Origin: Asterionellopsis glacialis
Taxonomy: Eukaryota > Bacillariophyta > Plagiogrammaphyceae > Rhaphoneidales > Asterionellopsidaceae
DNA: 20,746 nt
Assembly (NCBI GenBank): GCA_014885115.2
Contig: WKLE02002317.1
Location: 1 to 20,746, forward strand
Direction: 5' to 3'
The notes under the pieces were generated by a model, which made no database searches, was not told the origin of the DNA, and was given only the letters and a program-made list of their open reading frames with translations. A program made the position numbers and the translations under genes. Positions 8,858 through 19,043 of this stretch are shown one piece after another. How positions within the stretch are numbered: position 1 is the stretch's first letter; each line of letters opens with the position of its first letter.

Positions 8858-11800
8858 TTATCTATGTGATGTTCGTCCTTTCTTCCTGCGACTCTTGGAT
8901 TTCACTTGTGTAAAACCGTCAACATCTGTGTTGCCACTTCCATGAGGATTTAATCCGTACTCTTTCATTGCTTTCTCCATTCCTCCCCATCTTGATGTTC
9001 CTTTACTTCTTTGATAAAATAAAAGATATGCGCCTCCAGTTACAGATGCCTCACCTGATGTAAGGCCTACGTGAGAATCATTGTAACGATACCATTTGTC
9101 ATCCTTCGAGTTACGCACAGTGGCCGTGTAATGTCCACTATTGGCTGTGGCACCAGAATGTTCGCTGACACCATAAAGCTTGTAAATGGGAGGGGCATCC
9201 TCATCAATCGGACCCAAAATATAGGGGCTCATGTCTAACTTTTCAATGGGGAATTCTACCTTGTCTTCCATTTTTGATCTAACAACTCCTCCAGTCTTTT
9301 TGCAATTATCGAATTGGAATCGTTTCAGATGGAAGACCAAAATATCAGGGACTGACCAAAGGGCAATCATTTTTAGTGCACAAACATGTTTCTTGCAGCT
9401 GTTACAGTACCAAGCGTTGTGTTCGTCAAGTTGTTCACCAATTTCAAAGTTTTCAAGACAATCTTCGAGACGGATATTTGTTCCAGCCTTATCTGGAGGA
9501 ATGGGTAGTGAAATTGTAGAGTAAACATCGAATTTGATACTTTCTCTACCACAGCCTGGACATGTCACATGACTTCTATGCATGCCTTGGAAGTTATCCA
9601 CAATGATGCTGTCGTGTCGGAGTAAGTGCTTTCGCCATGATTCGATTGCGGCCTTTTCGTCTTTCATACCCCTACCTTCCAACTCTTCCACGTATGGCTT
9701 TTCCTTGACACGGTTAAGATCCTCATGGATACCGTCCATTAAAAATTGACAGAATTCTTGACTGTCATGCTGGTACACGTTATTGAATTGCGGTGCAAAG
9801 CTTGCAACTGTTTGCTTTAAAAGTCTTGGTGCAATGATTGAAAACTCTCCAGACCAAACTTCTCCTAAAAATGAGGCATACGCTATCGCAACTCTACCAC
9901 CACTTCCAAGTGGATTCTTTCTGTTCAGGTCATTGACGTAGTCACCTTTGAGGAAGTACATTGTTAAGGGATCCGTATGATTTAAGCATTGGGCAATTGA
10001 ATTTAGGAAGCATGAATTTCCAAGATTTTGCAAACCCACTGATCCAGGCGCGGGTGGTACACCACGCAAGGATTCCCGCACGAAGCCAGCACCATGAACG
10101 TTGTTAAAGGACTTGAGAACCTCCACAGGTGCCTCCCGATTACCGTACGTATAGCTAACAGTCGCGGGTACAGATTTGTTTCTTAATTCTAAATGTGTAC
10201 CGCATTTACAAATTTCCTCCCCGTATAGGTTTACCCATCGAAGGAACGAAGTTTGCTCTGGAGCATGTGCTGTTGTTGGCATTGAGGCTGACTGTGCCAT
10301 ATTCCTTTCCTGTGGGACCTCCACCATTATTTGTCGTTTGCGTTTTAAGACCAATAATTGCTGCTTTCTGCTCTTGCTTCTGCTGTTAGAAATATCATCT
10401 TCAAGGCACTCGACCTCGGCACCGCAAAAAAGCTCATGAGGAGGATCGTTTTCATTTGCAACCTTCCGAACAACACCACGAAACCACTTTGGTCGTTGCA
10501 CAAGAGATTGTACTTCTCGAACCTCCAGTTCTTCACCTATTTTTATGTTCTCTCTCCATGGAGACGTATGTGACCACAATGGTTCAGGTGGTCTAACCGC
10601 CTTTGGTGTGCCTACGATGTGTCCATCCTTTCTGTACCTACGAAGCGTTGTATTCCACCTTGATGCCCATCCAACGTAATGTACAGTGACAGTATCTTCT
10701 GTTACCTTTCGTACAATCGCTTCGTACCACTTTCCGGCTGTATCTTGTGCATCCACAAAATCACCCACCTTGATGCGATTTTCTAATTCAAGAGCTTCTC
10801 GCACCCATTTTGATTTAGGTGTCATTCTTGTTTCTAAAAGTAATGAGACTGATTTGCCCTTGTCTCCATCGTTGCGCTGTGTCCATTCTCCTACAGTTAA
10901 TGGAGGTGGTGGCGGTTCTGTCTTGGATTCCTCTTTCTGATTTTTATCTTTCTTGTTCTTGTTGGGCAGTTCAAGTAACCTGCCTTCTAAACTATCATCT
11001 AAGTATAACAATTCATATCCATCACCTTCAGCTGTGGTACGATCTGCTCCGTAATTCATCTTTTTCCATAACCTGACGCAATCACTTGATTTATCGGGTG
11101 CAGCAATTTTGGCTATTGCTGCCAAGGCATCCTTAATAGGACTTGTTCGTGATACAAGTATAAAACCAAGTGTGGGGTATGTGTCTTTTGGTTGCTGTTG
11201 CGATTCTACGTTAGGTAGAACGGAGGTCAATTTTGCTGCTAATGCCGAATGATGATGAGGACGTGTTCCAATGTATGACATGCTCCGTCCACGCATATGT
11301 GACTTTGATATTGGTGACGCCGCCGGCATTGGTTGAGGTGGTAGTTTTTGTGGTGATACTGCAGGAGATGATGGCGCGCTTGCACTTGCAGATGAACCAA
11401 GTGGTGGAAATGCTGTTGTGGATGTTGATTGAATTGGATCAGCATCATTATTATTGCCATTTATTTGTAAGTTTGACATTCCTGTGACTGCTGCATTTAA
11501 CAAAGCTGTCGTTTGTTGCGGAGAAGGAAGATCAACACTAGACATGGTTTCAGTGGGACCGGCAGCTATTGAAGCTGGTCTACCAAGAGCAGTGTTACCA
11601 CCCTCCAAGAAACGATCAGAAGGTCGTGTAGGACCTAAGGTATCTTCATCAACTATAGAATAGAAAAATTTAATGGGATACAATTCCACCGTAGCAATTA
11701 AAGGATCACGATCGTTTTCATCGGCCTCGTTTTCTTTCAACAATTTACTTGCTCGTGGTGATTTAGAATTAGTTGCAGTTTCCATTGATATTGTTGACCT

Positions 11801-12757
11801 TGGTACATATAACACTTTTCGTCGAAATTCAATAGGGTCTGGCAATGATGGAGAATTAGATTGACCATTCATACTCGACTTTTGCGCTTGATAATAGACT
11901 TCTGTCCCGGCATCTTGATTGCGATATTTCAAAGATTTCTTCATGGCTGCTGCGGAGGCCAAGACATGATGGTGCATGGTAAATTTGCATTTGTTTTCAT
12001 CTATATGTGACTGAAAGGATATTGATTGCCCGTCATCACACAGTACACCGTGGACAGATCTAAGTAATTCATAAAATCCCTCCGATACAGCACAACAACC
12101 AACTTGTTCATCTGGTGATTTTAAGGAATCGTAATTGCTATTACCTTGAGATGCACCAGCAGGTTTAGATCCATCAAAACTTTGTGCTCTTCCCTTGATG
12201 GGCACAGGCTTGGCTAGTTCCGATGCAGAGAATGATGAGTCCTCCTTGGCTCCACCCTCTCGTTGTCCTACAATTACATTAGGCCTCAAAAGGAGTGGAT
12301 GGCCCAATAACGAAAGTGAACTACTATCAATTGGACCCGGATCATGAAACTCAAGGGATAATTCTGCTGGTGATTTCAATGATTGGTCCTTGGCGGCATA
12401 GCAAAGAGCCGTTTTGACACGTTCCTCTTCATTAGGTGGGACAGGTTGGTGGTATGCCCAACATATCCAATTTTGCAAGTACGGTCGTGACAGTAAAAAT
12501 ACATGATCTTCCTGATCAGGTGTTACTCCATTCGCTTGTGCCGATGGTCTTGAATACCATGGGAGAAGTGGTGAATCTAAAAGCAACAATGCACCCATCA
12601 ATGTCATGGACGTTGGTGGAGGTGAAAACAATGTCCGACGATGTTCACGTGTTGTTTCAGCTATACTTTTTTTCATGTCAGTGGCTGTAGTTGTAGTACC
12701 ACCATTAGCTGTTGCACTGGCATAAGAATGACCTGCCGTCATGGTTCCTGTACTCAT
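8858..12757 (-). CDS. Ubiquitin-specific protease (USP, peptidase C19) with DUSP-like and Tudor-like modules
   Basis: This single-exon gene encodes 1299 residues. It is a cysteine protease that removes ubiquitin from proteins. Residues about 80-110 (VFLLSRPYLQNWICWAYHQ) resemble a DUSP domain; its second half (GPIDSSSL..LLLRPNVIVG and EGFYELLRSVHG) appears after an insert. A Ser/Pro/Gln-rich linker covers about 400-560. Residues about 655-715 contain GDFVDAQDTAGKWYEAIVRK with VHYVGWASRWN, a Tudor-knot or chromo-barrel-like pattern. A second related module follows at about 735-815. The catalytic core runs from about 898 to 1255. Its Cys box is GLQNLGNSCFLN with Cys916. The His box is SGHYTATVRN with His1209, followed by YRYNDSHV with Asp1227. 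CPGC and CNSC pairs make the usual zinc ribbon. The core is closest in pattern to USP4/11/15. The C-terminus is basic (SKSRRKKGRTSHR) and could be a nuclear signal. Its 3' end lies 79 bp from the bestrophin-like stop, convergent. Confidence 0.95.
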   Translation of the reverse strand: MSTGTMTAGHSYASATANGGTTTTATDMKKSIAETTREHRRTLFSPPPTSMTLMGALLLLDSPLLPWYSRPSAQANGVTPDQEDHVFLLSRPYLQNWICWAYHQPVPPNEEERVKTALCYAAKDQSLKSPAELSLEFHDPGPIDSSSLSLLGHPLLLRPNVIVGQREGGAKEDSSFSASELAKPVPIKGRAQSFDGSKPAGASQGNSNYDSLKSPDEQVGCCAVSEGFYELLRSVHGVLCDDGQSISFQSHIDENKCKFTMHHHVLASAAAMKKSLKYRNQDAGTEVYYQAQKSSMNGQSNSPSLPDPIEFRRKVLYVPRSTISMETATNSKSPRASKLLKENEADENDRDPLIATVELYPIKFFYSIVDEDTLGPTRPSDRFLEGGNTALGRPASIAAGPTETMSSVDLPSPQQTTALLNAAVTGMSNLQINGNNNDADPIQSTSTTAFPPLGSSASASAPSSPAVSPQKLPPQPMPAASPISKSHMRGRSMSYIGTRPHHHSALAAKLTSVLPNVESQQQPKDTYPTLGFILVSRTSPIKDALAAIAKIAAPDKSSDCVRLWKKMNYGADRTTAEGDGYELLYLDDSLEGRLLELPNKNKKDKNQKEESKTEPPPPPLTVGEWTQRNDGDKGKSVSLLLETRMTPKSKWVREALELENRIKVGDFVDAQDTAGKWYEAIVRKVTEDTVTVHYVGWASRWNTTLRRYRKDGHIVGTPKAVRPPEPLWSHTSPWRENIKIGEELEVREVQSLVQRPKWFRGVVRKVANENDPPHELFCGAEVECLEDDISNSRSKSRKQQLLVLKRKRQIMVEVPQERNMAQSASMPTTAHAPEQTSFLRWVNLYGEEICKCGTHLELRNKSVPATVSYTYGNREAPVEVLKSFNNVHGAGFVRESLRGVPPAPGSVGLQNLGNSCFLNSIAQCLNHTDPLTMYFLKGDYVNDLNRKNPLGSGGRVAIAYASFLGEVWSGEFSIIAPRLLKQTVASFAPQFNNVYQHDSQEFCQFLMDGIHEDLNRVKEKPYVEELEGRGMKDEKAAIESWRKHLLRHDSIIVDNFQGMHRSHVTCPGCGRESIKFDVYSTISLPIPPDKAGTNIRLEDCLENFEIGEQLDEHNAWYCNSCKKHVCALKMIALWSVPDILVFHLKRFQFDNCKKTGGVVRSKMEDKVEFPIEKLDMSPYILGPIDEDAPPIYKLYGVSEHSGATANSGHYTATVRNSKDDKWYRYNDSHVGLTSGEASVTGGAYLLFYQRSKGTSRWGGMEKAMKEYGLNPHGSGNTDVDGFTQVKSKSRRKKGRTSHR

Positions 12758-14483
12758 TAGGGCAACACTGCTTGCCTTACGTGTATCCTATTTACTACTG
12801 TCGAGACTCTCGAGAGAAAAAAAGTACCAAGAAATTAGCCAAATTTAAGTAAGAGGATTGAGGGAAGGGGCTGACCAATGACTACCTTTTTCTGCGTTCT
12901 GAGCACTTTCTCAGCACTGAAATGCTATCCACTGGAACCGATGTAGCCTGTAACAGAAGAACTATGCAAACCTAATCTAACGGACAAGTTGTTATATGCC
13001 TGTTGGTGGTGTGTGGTTATAGTCCTAAGGACCTACCGGGTAATTCTATGATGTGATAAGCTGAGTGCTACTAGAGGCGGGGATTCAAATCTACCTGATA
13101 CAGGACTCTTTCACGAAGAAGCTCCATAGTTGCTCACAACATAACCTTGAAACCCAGGAGAGAGAGTAGGATAGGAGGAAGCATTCTCTCTCACTCCGCC
13201 CCCAACTCTGATCGGTGCATAACAGGTATTATATATTATACTAGGACCTAGGGAGGTCCTATGTGATCGGCAGCACGGTACCCCTGATACAGACAGTGTT
13301 TACCTGGTACTGGTACCAGTTACCTGGTACCTGGGTATGTATTAGATTTATAAGGTGTACTTAGAATCTACATCGCGCACCGTCACTATAAGAGAAATAG
13401 AATCCTTCTACCGTTAGTCTACTCAACGGATAGAAAAATCATTTCTTGTAGTGGAGAGTAAAGCATCATGTTCAATAATGTCTTTTTGAGCTCGCCAATT
13501 CTTTCGAATCATACTCAATTGGGATAGCAAATATCGCTTATGATGTTTGGAATGTATCCAGATCTATGATTACCTGGTACATTATTTGAATAATTAATTA
13601 GGGCGTATAAAACTAATAGTAGTAAAGACACATTAGCACTTACCAGGTACTGTACTACTGTAGATTCAGTAGGAGTAATGAAACTAAAAAACAATTAATT
13701 AGACTTTCCTGCATACACGTGAGTAACAGAAAAAGAGCGAGGGAAGGCCATCAGCAGAAAGTGTCTTGCCGTTCTGCAAGACAAACGGATCTGGGGGACA
13801 AGAGCACATAATCAACCCGTAACCCTATAGTCCGAGCTTCTGGGTAAAATTGTCTTGAGTCTTCAAAATCTCGAGAGGACTCTCTCATCTAGAGAGAGGA
13901 CCCTAATCCTCGGTCTTTTCAGGCTAGAGAGGACTTGAACTACTTTCCGATATGACTTAGATCCTAGAGAGCCGTCCGTCGGCTGTCCTAGTCCTAGTCT
14001 ACCTTGAGAAAGTGTCTGCTATTTAACTGGTGAGTAAAGTCTCCTCTAAAAAAGGCAAACTGGTCTAATCCTAAGGTCCCCCTGTTATGATGATTCCCAA
14101 GGTGAATCTTTTTTAACAGGAGATTCCAACGAAATGAGAAGGGGTAGGGGACGGCATTCAAAAATGTTACAGATTTGATACTGAAAGATCAGATTGTACA
14201 CGTGCTTTCAATAAGTTCTGATTTTATCAAATATACTGTAGAAGACATGCTAAAAAATAGCCGGTTTAAAACCTATTTATTTAAAAAATGCTGTTATTGT
14301 TGTTGTCTGAATTCGAAAGTCATGTCCCTCTCCAAGTTATGCAGTACATCAAACATGAGGCTCCACAACTATCAGCAGTACTCGGGTGGGATACTTCCAA
14401 ATTCCATGACCCATATGTATGTTTTTAAAAGAATCTATCTCATCAGTAAATGTATAATGAGTGCTGTGTATGTCCGTATCTTT
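12758..14483. other. Long intergenic stretch rich in short palindromes
   Basis: This 1.7-kb gap lies upstream of the USP gene and downstream of the SFT2-like gene. It holds four of the ten TACCTGGTA/TACCAGGTA words (13301, 13321, 13571, 13641) and the 12-bp palindrome ACTGGTACCAGT at about 13309-13320. It also has TAGGACCT-AGGG-AGGTCCTA at 13242-13261 and a CTCTCTC/GAGAGAG hairpin at 13880-13898. A 47-codon open stretch that looks protein-like sits on the minus strand at 13423-13563. The promoter of the USP gene must lie at its left end, and the right end is probably the SFT2-like 3' UTR. I see no tRNA or other RNA gene. Confidence 0.55.
13423..13563 (-). other. Possible 3' exon or gene remnant, unrecognised
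   Basis: The minus strand reads 46 codons plus TGA, including HSKHHKRYLLSQ and MIRKNWRAQKD, a composition that looks protein-like rather than random. An in-frame TAG ends immediately before it and could be a splice acceptor. A GTAAGTGCTAAT donor (intron 13564-13643, 80 bp) would join it in phase to about 12 further open codons ending VVQYL. No start codon or complete gene could be built, and I recognise no family. It may be a decayed gene, a missed exon or chance. Confidence 0.3.
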
Positions 14484-15218
14484 TCAAGAAGTTCCTGTAG
14501 CGTATCCAAAGATTCTAGTCATGACGGCAGCTTGACATTTGGCACAAGCAATCATTACAGGCTTCAATATTTGGCCCATACCACGTAACAACATACTTAG
14601 ACCAGCAGATCCACCAGGTAAAAAGCTAATCAAATACCAAAGCAACGCCACTAATTGACAACCGGAAGCTCCCAACACCAGCAAATACCCTGAAGCACCT
14701 CCAACTGTAAAGGTAAAGTACAATGTTGCCAACATACTTATCACGTACACTACTGTGAATGGGAGACGATCCGATGTTAGCATACTGCTAAAGTGAGCCG
14801 CCGGACCAGTTAATATTCCAAAGCTTGCCATGAATGTTAAAGATCCGAATGTAAAACTTAATGCGAATTTTTGTGGTCGGAAGGTGATCATTGGTAATCC
14901 CACGGTAAAGGCAAGAACAAAAAATAGGGCTGACAGAAACAAGAGCGCACAGAACATTTTGAATCGTTGCTGGTAATTCATGCCTAAAATTTGTTGTGGC
15001 ATTTGCGCTTCCATACTCTGTTTCATACTGGCAAAGCTAAATTGGTTTGCACCTTCACCACCAAACAGTGGTAGAGTATCAGTGTCAACCATACTGATAC
15101 CGAAAAACGATGATGACGAAGTATTTCCACCGCCACCGCCTTCCTGTGCCTTTTGATCATTGTACCATTGACCGAATGAATTTGACGACATGTTATTCGA
15201 TTTAGTGCTTCTTTGCAT
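14484..15218 (-). CDS. SFT2-like Golgi vesicle transport protein
   Basis: SFT2 proteins are small tetra-spanning membrane proteins that help retrograde endosome-to-Golgi vesicle fusion. From the ATG at 15218 the product is 244 residues; a second in-frame ATG at 15191 would give 235. A polar Gly/Ser-rich N-terminus of about 70 residues precedes the domain. YQQRFKMFCALLFLSALFF starts the first membrane helix (about 88-110). RPQKFALSFTFGSLTF and GILTGPAAHFSSML (118-145) are the family's conserved helix-2 block. DRLPFTVVYVISMLATLYFT (152-171) and a last helix with QLVALLWYLISFLPGG (about 188-203) follow, then a short cytoplasmic tail. The frame extends upstream of 15218 to a TTG, which I reject as a start. 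The long N-terminal extension is common in protists. The gene is divergent from the cyclase-like gene. Confidence 0.88.
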   Translation of the reverse strand: MQRSTKSNNMSSNSFGQWYNDQKAQEGGGGGNTSSSSFFGISMVDTDTLPLFGGEGANQFSFASMKQSMEAQMPQQILGMNYQQRFKMFCALLFLSALFFVLAFTVGLPMITFRPQKFALSFTFGSLTFMASFGILTGPAAHFSSMLTSDRLPFTVVYVISMLATLYFTFTVGGASGYLLVLGASGCQLVALLWYLISFLPGGSAGLSMLLRGMGQILKPVMIACAKCQAAVMTRIFGYATGTS

Positions 15219-16719
15219 TCCACTTGGGGAGATACGGGGAAATCTTTGCCTTGAGTAGCTCTGGAGCTTTTGAGAAGATAAATAAAATAATAACAACAAC
15301 TAAAGGAAACAATCAATGTATTGTGTTGTTTCAATAGTCTAGTCGCCAATATCTTTTGAGTTGTCTTTGCCTTGTGACTTGTTTCCGCAATGCCTCTTTC
15401 AGAAGTGGCTGACCCGAGAACCATGAAAACCAACGCAAGGAAATGCGGACGAACGAAATCGATCGAGACTCCTGAGGTCACTTCCTATCTAAAATTTCCC
15501 TTTCATTTAGGTCTTAGGACTCTCTTGTGAGACGGGACAGACTGCGGTGCTGGTCAACGGTCAGAATAGAATTGCTATGATGTGGTTAAAATGTCGCTTT
15601 AAGTGGATGAGGTGGTACCTGGGTAATAGTAAATACGCCTACTCGTACAGGTAGCAACTAACTGAAATAGCCCCGCTACAAATTTCATTCGGGAATCACA
15701 GCGTCTACTACTGTACTTTCAATTGTTAACGAAAAAAATCGTTTTACGGTACGAGTACAGGTAGGACTTCATAATATATTTTATATAGTTCTGCAAATAC
15801 TGCACAGATAATTTGTACAAGTAATGTATTCTTCCTTAATCGTAGAAATAGTTAATTAAATTAATGAATTTACCATTTAGGTACATTATGGTAGACAATT
15901 TCAATTATGTATGATACGTCCAGTATTGATATCTGTATTTGCGTAATTGTTTGTGTCATTTGATGATTCAATAATTAACGCGAAACTTTCCGTAAGAAAA
16001 AAACAGGAGCAGATAGGTTGAAGCTCAAAAAAAGGTATCAATACACAGTACCATTGTTTTGTGCACAGGTAGAATCGTACGTATTTGATGATTTAAGAAT
16101 GAAATAATAATGTCCTCAACTCGTTTGCGCACATGAGACCAAGAATTTACTTATTGGAAAGTGGTCTTGTATCCCGAATTTTGACACGGTACTCTGTGGT
16201 CATACTATGACTGGTCCTACCTTACAGGTACGGTAAGTTAGGACCACTTATGCACGTTCAAGCAGTTGGACCCATACCTGGTACCGCCTGGCAGTCAGTT
16301 GCTTTACTCGTACCGTATATAAGAAGTACAGTACCAGGTGTTGTACAGATATAGATGAACCTGGTGAACTATCGATTGCATTTTATTTAGTGCTCATTCA
16401 ATTGAAAAGAGGGCTTACTTAAAGTTATCTGTACAATTGCTGTACAAAGTATGGTACTTGAATTATACCACCTTGTATAGAATTCAGGTCCAGCAAGGTC
16501 CTACAGTACCAGGTACCAGGTACATTGTTGCCCTACCAGTAGTACGAGGTTGAAGCAAAATAAAATTAATTGGGACATTTTGTTCTTACGGAACCGATGG
16601 TGAGAAAAAAAAAACTGTGAACACGAAACTCTCTTGGGATTGGGAGATAAGACCCTAGGCAAAAAAAAAACAAGAGGTATATGCAACTTGTGTTTAGAAA
16701 GTAAGAACAAGGATTGCAA
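15219..16719. promoter_or_regulatory. Long divergent intergenic region
   Basis: This 1.5-kb AT-rich gap separates the starts of the SFT2-like and cyclase-like genes. It contains three TACCTGGTA/TACCAGGTA words (16275, and an overlapping pair at 16507 and 16514). It also has near copies at 15614 (GGTACCTGGGTA) and 16331 (GTACCAGGTG). Two GTACAGGTAG words lie near 15645 and 15755. ORFs at 15300-15481 (minus) and 16634-16837 (plus) look non-coding. Both promoters must be here, but no core element stands out. Confidence 0.5.
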
Positions 16720-18892
16720 ATGCAAGAGGAATCCCACGCCTTTTCGGATTATTGGCGAAAATATAGTCCCCTTCGATGCCTTTCTAGTAGATTCCTTCAG
16801 AAGTATACCAAAAGTCCTGGAGAATCTGATAACATAGCAAAGAGTCATTCCAACATGACACTATCAATCAGAAGCAATTTTAGTACTACAATTATCAAAA
16901 ACGATGGTGTGGAATTCTCTAGCAGAACTGTGGGTGAAGCAGATATTTCGATGGCAAAGCGAAAGTCTTTCTGTGACGATGCAGAGCATGATGCAATCAG
17001 CAATGATAGACAGGGTGCCTCTGAATCAACGAATAGTACAAGACTTCACCGAGGGGGACACGAAACCAGGAGTACTGTCTCTACGTGTACCGACTCTATT
17101 TCTGATCATGTGAATGATAAACTTAGCCTTATTGCACCGAGCGATCGAGCTAGATTATGGCTCTCGGCTTTTCGACGCACGGATCCACGATACAAAATTC
17201 TCAGGTTTTTCGATGATATTGCACATGAGGGAGCAAACAACGTCAAGCACGACGAGTTCCGACCTGAGGTTGTTCCTTCTGTGCTCAAACCATTTTACAA
17301 AGCATCTGTATTCACTGTGTGGCGTCCAACAAGCTATGCAGCTATTCGCAAAATGATGACAGGAGAGGCTGTTGGAAAGGGCTTAGATATCAAGGGCAAA
17401 TCTTCCAAATCAGGAATATTTTCAGGTTTTGTTCCTTTCCTTCAAATTCATGAAGAAAAAGATAAGCAACGGGTAAGCACAAGATCCCGGGACGCCAAGA
17501 TCCGAATCTTTTTCGATTCGGAACACGCTCGAAATCTCGTACTTGAGAAGCTTGAAGTCCTTCGTGATGAGATGTTTTGTGCGGTGCGTGAGGCCAAAGA
17601 AGGACTGAAAAGCGATGTTCCCTTCGAGGAAAAGGTGATATTTACCGAACGCTTAAGGTGGGACATGTCAGATTCTTCTATTGATAAAGTTGATGACTAT
17701 GCTCCAGAGTCGTGCGGACTGGATGTACCAGAACGATTATTCTGGGAGGGATATGTTGCTCGTCAAGACATTAGTCGACCGGACGGTTCGGCCTATGACT
17801 CGGGCCGGCCCTCAGAGCCAAATTTTCAAGATATGAACATTGTATCACTGCGTGGAAAACCTCGAAAAGACCATCCTCGTGCTGTCCTGATGCAACGGTC
17901 AGTAGACAATCCCATGTGCCCGCAGTGCCTCTTAATGGCCTACGAAGAAGCTGGGCGGGTTTTACCAGTAGTGTCAGACTTTGATTGCTTTCTGACAGGA
18001 ACAAGTGGGGTTAAGTATAACGAGCCGTTTGCACCAGAGCAACTGGCTGTGATGAACTGGTGTGTTTCAAAGATTGAAGATATATTGAGTGAAGACAAAG
18101 AAGATCCATGGACGAACCGGTGGTTGGACAAATTGAAGGTTTCTGCAGCTAATGGGTATAATCCGAAATCGCCAGAATATGGCTTTGCGGATCCCAAATC
18201 GTATTCAATCATGGAAACGGGAATTAAGCGCCTTCAATCTTGTTCAGGTCCTGTGCGACATGGCGCAGAAAGCTTCAACTATTACTTTCCACAGCAATTG
18301 GATGAGACTTATCTTGTTATTTCAGATAATTTTTCTGAGAATTCTCTGCCTTGGCAATATGTCAGTGCTAACGGCCTTCAGGAAATTTTATTGGAAAAAA
18401 TTGATGAAGGTTTCACATTCCCATTAAATCCGAAATGGATACTTTGTGACCCTGGATGGAAACGTGTTTACGATAAACTATTGTCGAGTAAGAAGCCAAA
18501 TGTCCAGGACTCACTTGATATCTGGTATCCATTACCGATCCGCGAAAAGATTGAGAATATTCATCAGATGCATCCAAAAGGGTTCAAGCTTATGGCTGCA
18601 ATTTCAGACAACTCCATGATAGAGGAAGAGCCAGACGATGCAGGTACATATTTGGTGTCAAATGCGGTAAGTTCGATATCTGATTTCAGGTTGATCGTGG
18701 CTAAGTTTTGATAACACAACATCAATTTAATACATTCGCCTTTGCAAAAATCTTCTTCATTCGTAGGAACATGAATTAAAAAGGTATATGACGCTAAGAA
18801 GAGCAAAGTTAAAACTGAGGACTGCGGTAAAAATGATGCACATGACAAAACAAGAACAAGAGGATAAAGATGAATGTCTCAGTATAGTGTGA
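16720..18892 (+). CDS. Class II (edema factor/ExoY-type) nucleotidyl cyclase-like protein, two exons
   Basis: The model joins 16720-18666 and 18767-18892 into 690 residues. The first 140 residues are polar and Ser/Thr-rich. Three blocks match, in order, the catalytic regions of class II nucleotidyl cyclases. The first is VFTVWRPTS...GKGLDIKGKS with Lys220, Lys225 and Lys227, followed by SGFVPFLQI. The second is VVSDFDCF with the metal-binding pair Asp420 and Asp422. The third is VRHGAESFN with His514, Glu517 and Asn520. In that family these positions bind ATP phosphates, two metals and the base or ribose. All appear present, so cAMP or another cyclic nucleotide could be made; this is inference from motifs. 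No signal peptide is seen, so it is probably intracellular. The tail is basic and helical (ELKRYMTLRRAKLKLRT). Another ATG at 16855 is an equally good start. I believe similar proteins occur in other diatoms, but I could not search. A catalytically repurposed relative is the main alternative. Confidence 0.74.
18667..18766 (+). other. Intron near the 3' end of the cyclase-like gene (100 bp)
   Basis: The donor GTAAGTTCG follows AAT-GCG in phase 0, and the acceptor is TTCATTCGTAG before GAACATGAA. Splicing adds 41 codons that are open and Lys/Arg-rich. Reading through the donor gives only 14 further codons and then TGA at 18709-18711. Confidence 0.78.
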
Positions 18893-19043
18893 AGCACTGG
18901 ATAGGACGCCCTCTAGTATTTATTGCAGCTGGGAATCATTTTATTAGTTAAATACATGTATTGTTTAAAGTGTACTATGTGTCTGCAGGATAAGCAGTTT
19001 ACACATCCATTGTAGAAAAATCTACCTATGGGTGTATTCGCGG

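Noticed and set aside
12758..14483. Possible tRNA, rRNA or CRISPR content in the long gap
   Set aside because: I found no cloverleaf with a TTC loop, no rRNA-like stretch and no regularly spaced repeats; the palindromes are too short and irregular for an array.
14175..14588. Plus-strand ORF of 137 residues
   Set aside because: It overlaps the 3' end of the SFT2-like gene on the other strand and shows no recognisable domain.
15023..15481. Minus-strand ORF of 152 residues upstream of and overlapping the SFT2-like start
   Set aside because: It begins with GTG, runs in another frame over the SFT2-like N-terminus and shows no domain; the region is more likely 5' UTR.
16634..16837. Plus-strand ORF with a Cys-rich CNLCLESKNKDCKCK stretch
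   Set aside because: It starts with TTG, overlaps the cyclase-like N-terminus in another frame and has no complete zinc-binding pattern.
18667..18689. A 23-bp GTAAGT...TTTCAG mini-intron at the cyclase-like 3' end
   Set aside because: It is too short for a spliceosomal intron; the 100-bp intron ending at 18766 has normal length and opens a longer frame.
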